A stretch of DNA of 64,000 bases from REBR01 sp033721915 (GTDB lineage: Bacteria; Pseudomonadota; Gammaproteobacteria; Pseudomonadales; Oleiphilaceae). Below, in pieces: positions 59,932-64,000 of the stretch (position 1 is its first letter; the number at the start of each line of letters is the position of its first letter). The position numbers and the translations under genes were made by a program. The notes under the pieces are model-generated. The model was not told the origin of the DNA. It made no database searches and saw only the letters and a list, made by a program, of their open reading frames with translations. Where the stretch lies: positions 45,156 to 109,155 of the forward strand of contig JAWWAC010000004.1 in NCBI GenBank assembly GCA_033721915.1, in the 5' to 3' direction.

Positions 59932-62337
59932 ATGACTGACAGGCGTCAGCGAAAAGGCCAGGGAAGCCGGCCGCGGTTACGGATCATGGCCCTTACCGCA
60001 GGGCTTTTTCTGGTGGCGATCATCACCGCCCTGTTCAGCATCACCATTGTCCAGATCCAGTCCGCCGCCACCGCCTACGCCGCCGGGGAAAGCGCCTGGT
60101 CCCGGGGCCAGGTCTCGGCGGTGCATTACCTCAACCAGTATGCCGATACCGGCGACCCCGACGCACTGGCAATGGCGCGGGACTGGCTGGCCGTGCCACA
60201 GGGAGACCGCCGTGCCCGTGAGGCCATCGAGAGTGACCCCGTGGACTACGACCAGGCCCATGAGGGCTTTCTGGCGGGACAGAACCACCCGGACGACATC
60301 CCCCGCATGATCTGGCTGTACCGGTATTTCTCGGATGCTCCCTATTTCCGTGAGGCCATCCGCATCTGGAAAGCCACCGACCCCTACCTGGAGGAGCTGG
60401 AGGCCATCGCCGCACGGCTGGAGTCCCACTGGAACGACAATGCCTCCACAGCGGAACTCGGGACGCTGCGGGCCAGGCTGAACCAGGCGGACCAGGAACT
60501 GGCCGTCATGGCCCTGGCCTTCCGCCAGTCACTGGGTGAGGCGACCCGCTGGCTGAGCCATCTGCTGTCGATTTTCAGCGTGGTGTTCCTGTTTATGCTG
60601 GGCCTGTTCACGGCACTGATGGTATGGCGACTGACACGGGTGATTACCGAGTCGGAGGAGAACTTCCGCACCGTTTTCCAGCAGACCGCCATGGGCATGG
60701 CCCAGCTGGACCAGCAGAACCGGCTTCTGGACGTGAACCAGGCCCTGTGCGACCTGCTGAGACGCCCCCGTCAGGAGCTGCTGTCCATGAGCTACCGGGA
60801 CCTGGTGCTGTCCGAGGACTGGGACATTGGCGAGCATGAGCGGGAGCGCATGCTGAGTGGGGAGCAGGACAGCTACAGCGTGGAGCAACGCCTGCGCTGC
60901 GGTGACGACAAAAGCGTCTGGGCCCGCATCACCCTGTCCCGCATTGTCCGCAGCAACGACCGCCGCCTGCGTTATGTGCTGGCGCTGGAGGATGTCTCGG
61001 AATCGCGCCGGCTTTCCGTCAAGCTCAATTACCAGGCCACCCACGACGAACTCACCGGGCTGCTCAACCGCCGTGCCTTTGGCCGCCACCTGGCGGAGTA
61101 CCTGCGGCGGGCCCGCAACGACGAGTCCGAGCATGGCCTGTGCTTTATCGACCTGGACCAGTTCAAGATCGTCAACGACACCGCCGGCCACCAGGCCGGT
61201 GACCAGCTACTGCGCCAGGTGGCCTCACTGCTGCAGCGCCATATCCGCGAGCGTGACCTGCTGGCGCGCCTGGGTGGCGATGAGTTCGCCATTCTCCTGG
61301 AGAACTGCAAGCTGGACACCGCCCGGGAGCTGGCGGAAAAACTCCGCAGTGAGCTGGAGGCGTTCTCTTTCACCTGGAACGAACTGCGCTTCCAGGTGGG
61401 TTGCAGCATCGGCCTCTCCCCCATCACCGCCAACAGCTCCGACACCTCCACGCTGCTGCGATCGGCGGACATGGCCTGCTACATGGCCAAGGAAAACGGC
61501 CGCAACCGGGTGCATGTATTGCAGGAGGACGACCAGGCCATGGCCCAGAAGCGCGGAGAAATGCAGTGGCTGGGGCGCATCCACTCGGCCCTGGAGGACA
61601 AGCGTCTGTTTCTGGACGCACAGCGCTTTGAGTGTTTCCACGACCGCCACAAGCTGCGCTACGAGGTGCTGGTGCGGCTGATCAACGAGGAAGGGGTGAT
61701 TGTCGCCCCCGGGGCCTTTCTGCCCGCCTCGGAGCGCTTTGGCGTCATCCACCAGATCGACCGCTGGGTGATCCGGACAGTCTGCAGCCAGCTGGCGGAG
61801 CACCCCGGACACCTGGCGGCACTGGATGCCTGCCATATCAACCTCTCAGCACGGACATTCGAGCAGGCGGATTTTGCGGATTTTGTGCTGGAAACCCTGA
61901 ATCGATACCACATCCCCCCCTCAAAACTGTGCTTTGAGATCACCGAAACCGCCGCCATCCGCAACCTGGTGGATATCACGGGTTTTATAGAACGGCTCAG
62001 CGAGGAGGGCTGCTCCTTTGCCCTGGACGATTTCGGCGCCGGTTTCTCCTCCTTCGGCTATCTGCGCAGCCTTCAGGTGGACTGCCTGAAAATCGACGGC
62101 CTCTTTGTGCGGGACATTGTCACCGACGCCACGGACCTGGCCATGGTGCGGGCCATCAACGAGATCGGACAGACCCTGGGCAAGACCATTGTCGCCGAGC
62201 ACGTGGAGTCCTCTGAGGCGGCGGAGCAGCTGAGGGCCATGGGGGTCCACTTCGGGCAGGGCAACTACATTCACTACCCCTGCCGCTTCGGTGACTTGCT
62301 GACCGACCCGGAGATCAACCAGAACCGGTTCTACTAG
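59932..62337 (+). CDS. GGDEF-EAL bifunctional c-di-GMP protein with PAS domain
   Basis: The 801-residue inner-membrane protein has two membrane helices (about 18-40 and 205-230) around a periplasmic helical sensor, then PAS (about 245-360), GGDEF and EAL domains. GGDEF is intact (GGDEF at 448-452) with an I-site RERD five residues before it. The EAL motif reads EVL (Glu578), but other catalytic positions look conserved: NLSART, CFEITETA, DDFGAGFSS, KIDGLF and AEHVES. The last motif is QGNYIHYP where QGYxFxxP is usual. Phosphodiesterase activity is therefore plausible but uncertain. ATG 59932 has GGAG 9 bases upstream. Confidence 0.9.
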   Translation: MTDRRQRKGQGSRPRLRIMALTAGLFLVAIITALFSITIVQIQSAATAYAAGESAWSRGQVSAVHYLNQYADTGDPDALAMARDWLAVPQGDRRAREAIESDPVDYDQAHEGFLAGQNHPDDIPRMIWLYRYFSDAPYFREAIRIWKATDPYLEELEAIAARLESHWNDNASTAELGTLRARLNQADQELAVMALAFRQSLGEATRWLSHLLSIFSVVFLFMLGLFTALMVWRLTRVITESEENFRTVFQQTAMGMAQLDQQNRLLDVNQALCDLLRRPRQELLSMSYRDLVLSEDWDIGEHERERMLSGEQDSYSVEQRLRCGDDKSVWARITLSRIVRSNDRRLRYVLALEDVSESRRLSVKLNYQATHDELTGLLNRRAFGRHLAEYLRRARNDESEHGLCFIDLDQFKIVNDTAGHQAGDQLLRQVASLLQRHIRERDLLARLGGDEFAILLENCKLDTARELAEKLRSELEAFSFTWNELRFQVGCSIGLSPITANSSDTSTLLRSADMACYMAKENGRNRVHVLQEDDQAMAQKRGEMQWLGRIHSALEDKRLFLDAQRFECFHDRHKLRYEVLVRLINEEGVIVAPGAFLPASERFGVIHQIDRWVIRTVCSQLAEHPGHLAALDACHINLSARTFEQADFADFVLETLNRYHIPPSKLCFEITETAAIRNLVDITGFIERLSEEGCSFALDDFGAGFSSFGYLRSLQVDCLKIDGLFVRDIVTDATDLAMVRAINEIGQTLGKTIVAEHVESSEAAEQLRAMGVHFGQGNYIHYPCRFGDLLTDPEINQNRFY

Positions 62338-62343
62338 GTTCAG

Positions 62344-63288
62344 CTAGCCCTGTCCGGCGGCCCTGGCCTGCAGTGAACGGCGCATCCAGCCGGTAACCAG
62401 GCCCCGCTGGGGCGCAAACAGAAAGGCCAGTATGAAGAAGCTGGTGACCACCAGCACCATGGTGCCGCCGGAAGCCACGTTCAGGTGGAACGACAGGTAC
62501 AGGCCCAGTACCGCGGACACCACGCCGATCAGGCTGGCCAGTGCCATCATGGCCGGCAGGCTGTTGACCAGCAGGTAGGCGGTGGCTCCGGGGGTGATGA
62601 GCATGGCCACCACCAGGATAATCCCCACCGTCTCAAGGCTGGCCACAATGGTAATGGTGAGCAGCAGCATCAGGCCGTAGTGGATCAGCCCGGTATTGAG
62701 TCCCAGTGAGCGGGCCTGCACCGGGTCAAACACGTAAATCAGGAATTCCTTGAAAAACAGTGTCACCAGCAACACCGCCACCACGGCCACCGCCAGTGTC
62801 AGCATCAGTGCCGGGTAGCGCACACCCAGCACATTGCCAAAGAGGATATGCATGAGGTGAGTGGAGGTGGCGATCTGGCTGATAATCACAATCCCCAGTG
62901 CAAAGGCGGCGGTAAACATCAGCCCCATGGCCGCATCCGGCTTGATGCGGCTGTGGCGCTCGATGGCGCCGATACCCAGTGAGGTGAGCGCGCCGGTCAT
63001 GAAGGCGCCGATAAAAAACGGCCAGCCCAGCAGGTAGGCGATGGCCACACCCGGCAGCACCGCATGGGAGATGGCGTCCCCCAGCAGCGACCAGCGCTTG
63101 AGAATCACATAGCTGGACAGAAGACCGCACAGCCCACCCACCACGATGGCCGTGAGCAGTGCCCGCTGCATGAAGGCGTACTGGAAGGGCGACGCCACGG
63201 ATTCCGGCAGCAGGTTCACCAGCATCATCATCAGGGCAATCACGGCGTCCACCACCGCCAGGCCCTGCTCGTAAAGCCATTCCATCAT
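62344..63288 (-). CDS. Metal ABC transporter permease (ABC-3 family, MntB/SitC/ZnuB-like)
   Basis: Inner-membrane permease for uptake of Mn, Zn or Fe. The 314-residue protein has about eight membrane segments and the ABC-3 signature LLSSYVILKRWSLLGDAISHAVLPG near residue 60. Other family segments are LMHILFGNVLG and LVVAMLITPGATAYLL. It is slightly longer than usual (about 285) because of an N-terminal helix. It resembles the manganese/iron branch more than ZnuB, but the metal cannot be decided. Its ATG overlaps the ATPase stop by 4 bases. Confidence 0.9.
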   Translation of the reverse strand: MMEWLYEQGLAVVDAVIALMMMLVNLLPESVASPFQYAFMQRALLTAIVVGGLCGLLSSYVILKRWSLLGDAISHAVLPGVAIAYLLGWPFFIGAFMTGALTSLGIGAIERHSRIKPDAAMGLMFTAAFALGIVIISQIATSTHLMHILFGNVLGVRYPALMLTLAVAVVAVLLVTLFFKEFLIYVFDPVQARSLGLNTGLIHYGLMLLLTITIVASLETVGIILVVAMLITPGATAYLLVNSLPAMMALASLIGVVSAVLGLYLSFHLNVASGGTMVLVVTSFFILAFLFAPQRGLVTGWMRRSLQARAAGQG

Positions 63289-64000
63289 GCCGTACCCGTC
63301 TTGACTGTTGAATTGGTCGGATCCTTGCGGTCGAGACTGTCGCCGATCCAGTTGACGGTGGCCACACGGGAGAGCATCTCTTCCGTCAGCATCTGATCCG
63401 GCGGCCCCTCACCCACCACCTTGCGGTTGATCAGCACCACATGGTCCGCATCACGGCGGGCACCGACGATGTCGTGGGTGACCATCACCACGGTGCGGCC
63501 CTGGTCACGGGCCTTGCGCAACACGGTCATGATCAGGTTCTCGCTCACCTGGTCCACCCCCACCAGTGGCTCGTCCAGCAGCAACAGGCGGGCATCCTGG
63601 GACAGTGCCCTGGCCAGAAGCACCCGCTTGCGCTGGCCACCGGAGAGGGTGTCGATGGCATTGTGGCGCAGGTCCATCAGGCCGGTATCCTGCAGCGCCC
63701 TGAGGGTGGCTTCACGGTGGCTGGTGCGCACCAGTGACAGTGGCAGAAAGCGCTGCCAGCCTCCCTCCTGGCGGATGCGTCCATAGCGCCCGGAGAGCAC
63801 CACATCCCAGACCGAAAGCGGGAAGTCCCAGTCAATCTGCTCCTGTTGGGGCATATAGGCGATCTGGCTTTCCTTGCGCTGTGACTCGGCACTGTACCCC
63901 AGCACCCGTACGTCCCCCGAGGAAGGGGTCAGGCTGCCCGCCAGCACCCGCAGAAGAGTAGACTTGCCGGCGCCGTTGGGGCCCACCAGCGTGATCAGCT
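63285..64000 (-). CDS. Metal ABC transporter ATP-binding protein (5' end cut by window edge)
   Basis: ATPase of the same metal importer. About 238 codons are visible; the start lies beyond the right edge because the Walker A (LVGPNGAGKST) is only a few codons from the end of the window, whereas it is normally about 35-40 residues in. The signature LSGGQRKRV, Walker B LLLLDEPLVGVD and switch His VMVTHD are all present. The segment IDWDFPLSVWDVVLSGRYG is typical of MntA/SitB-type manganese or iron transporters. A binding-protein gene is expected upstream, outside the window. Confidence 0.92.
   Translation of the reverse strand, partial: LITLVGPNGAGKSTLLRVLAGSLTPSSGDVRVLGYSAESQRKESQIAYMPQQEQIDWDFPLSVWDVVLSGRYGRIRQEGGWQRFLPLSLVRTSHREATLRALQDTGLMDLRHNAIDTLSGGQRKRVLLARALSQDARLLLLDEPLVGVDQVSENLIMTVLRKARDQGRTVVMVTHDIVGARRDADHVVLINRKVVGEGPPDQMLTEEMLSRVATVNWIGDSLDRKDPTNSTVKTGTA

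Noticed and set aside
1..64000. Mobile elements, CRISPR arrays, tRNA or rRNA genes
   Set aside because: No transposase, integrase, regularly spaced repeats, cloverleaf-like or rRNA-like sequence was found on either strand.

Overview
The window looks like a chromosomal segment of a GC-rich, free-living gammaproteobacterium. The evidence is RecBC, NADPH-type CysJI, a canonical pelABCDEFG operon, a LexA-controlled umuDC pair, SelO, YgjV and DUF2244/DUF3185 proteins. No rRNA, tRNA, CRISPR array, transposase, integrase or phage gene was seen. Genes are packed tightly, many overlapping by 1-8 bases, and composition looks uniform. The order or genus cannot be fixed from the sequence alone.

Layout. 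1-6.3 kb: recC and the 5' part of recB (minus; recB runs off the left edge). 6.3-11.1 kb: sulfur assimilation, with an EpsC/CysE-type serine acetyltransferase and cysJI. 11.2-12.9 kb: three small membrane proteins. 13.0-17.0 kb: a PAS-PAS-GAF-GGDEF diguanylate cyclase and a YadGH-type ABC exporter. 17.1-29.2 kb: the complete Pel exopolysaccharide operon in canonical order A to G (minus strand). 29.6-31.8 kb: DUF3185 protein, a histone-deacetylase-fold amidohydrolase and a short-chain dehydrogenase.

31.9-50.5 kb is the standout region: seven plus-strand genes, nearly all overlapping. In order they are a CHASE2 sensor with a degenerate kinase core, a CheY-like receiver, a giant PgsC/CapC-like membrane protein, a single-pass periplasmic beta-rich protein, a small secreted His-rich hydrolase-like protein, a 1614-residue outer-membrane-like protein (solenoid plus C-terminal barrel), and a giant HEAT-repeat protein fused to a PgsB/CapB Mur-ligase-like domain. 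I read this as a previously uncharacterised trans-envelope system for making and exporting a poly-gamma-glutamate-like (amide-linked) polymer. The PgsC-like protein contains two tandem PgsC modules, and it also carries two degenerate copies of the domain found in the small secreted protein.

50.6-55.5 kb: a two-partner secretion locus (a very short TpsA with a C-terminal cysteine pair, and a TpsB). It is interleaved with a YfiN-like diguanylate cyclase and a YfiR-like periplasmic regulator. 55.5-58.9 kb: selO and an SOS-regulated umuDC pair with a perfect-core LexA box. 59-64 kb: a lipoprotein unit with its own promoter and terminator, a GGDEF-EAL protein, and a Mn/Zn/Fe-type ABC transporter (permease plus truncated ATPase).

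Functionally the window is dominated by extracellular matrix and c-di-GMP: Pel with its receptor PelD, a probable second polymer system, a TPS exoprotein, three further GGDEF proteins and a YfiR homologue. This suggests a surface-attachment/biofilm neighbourhood embedded among housekeeping genes.
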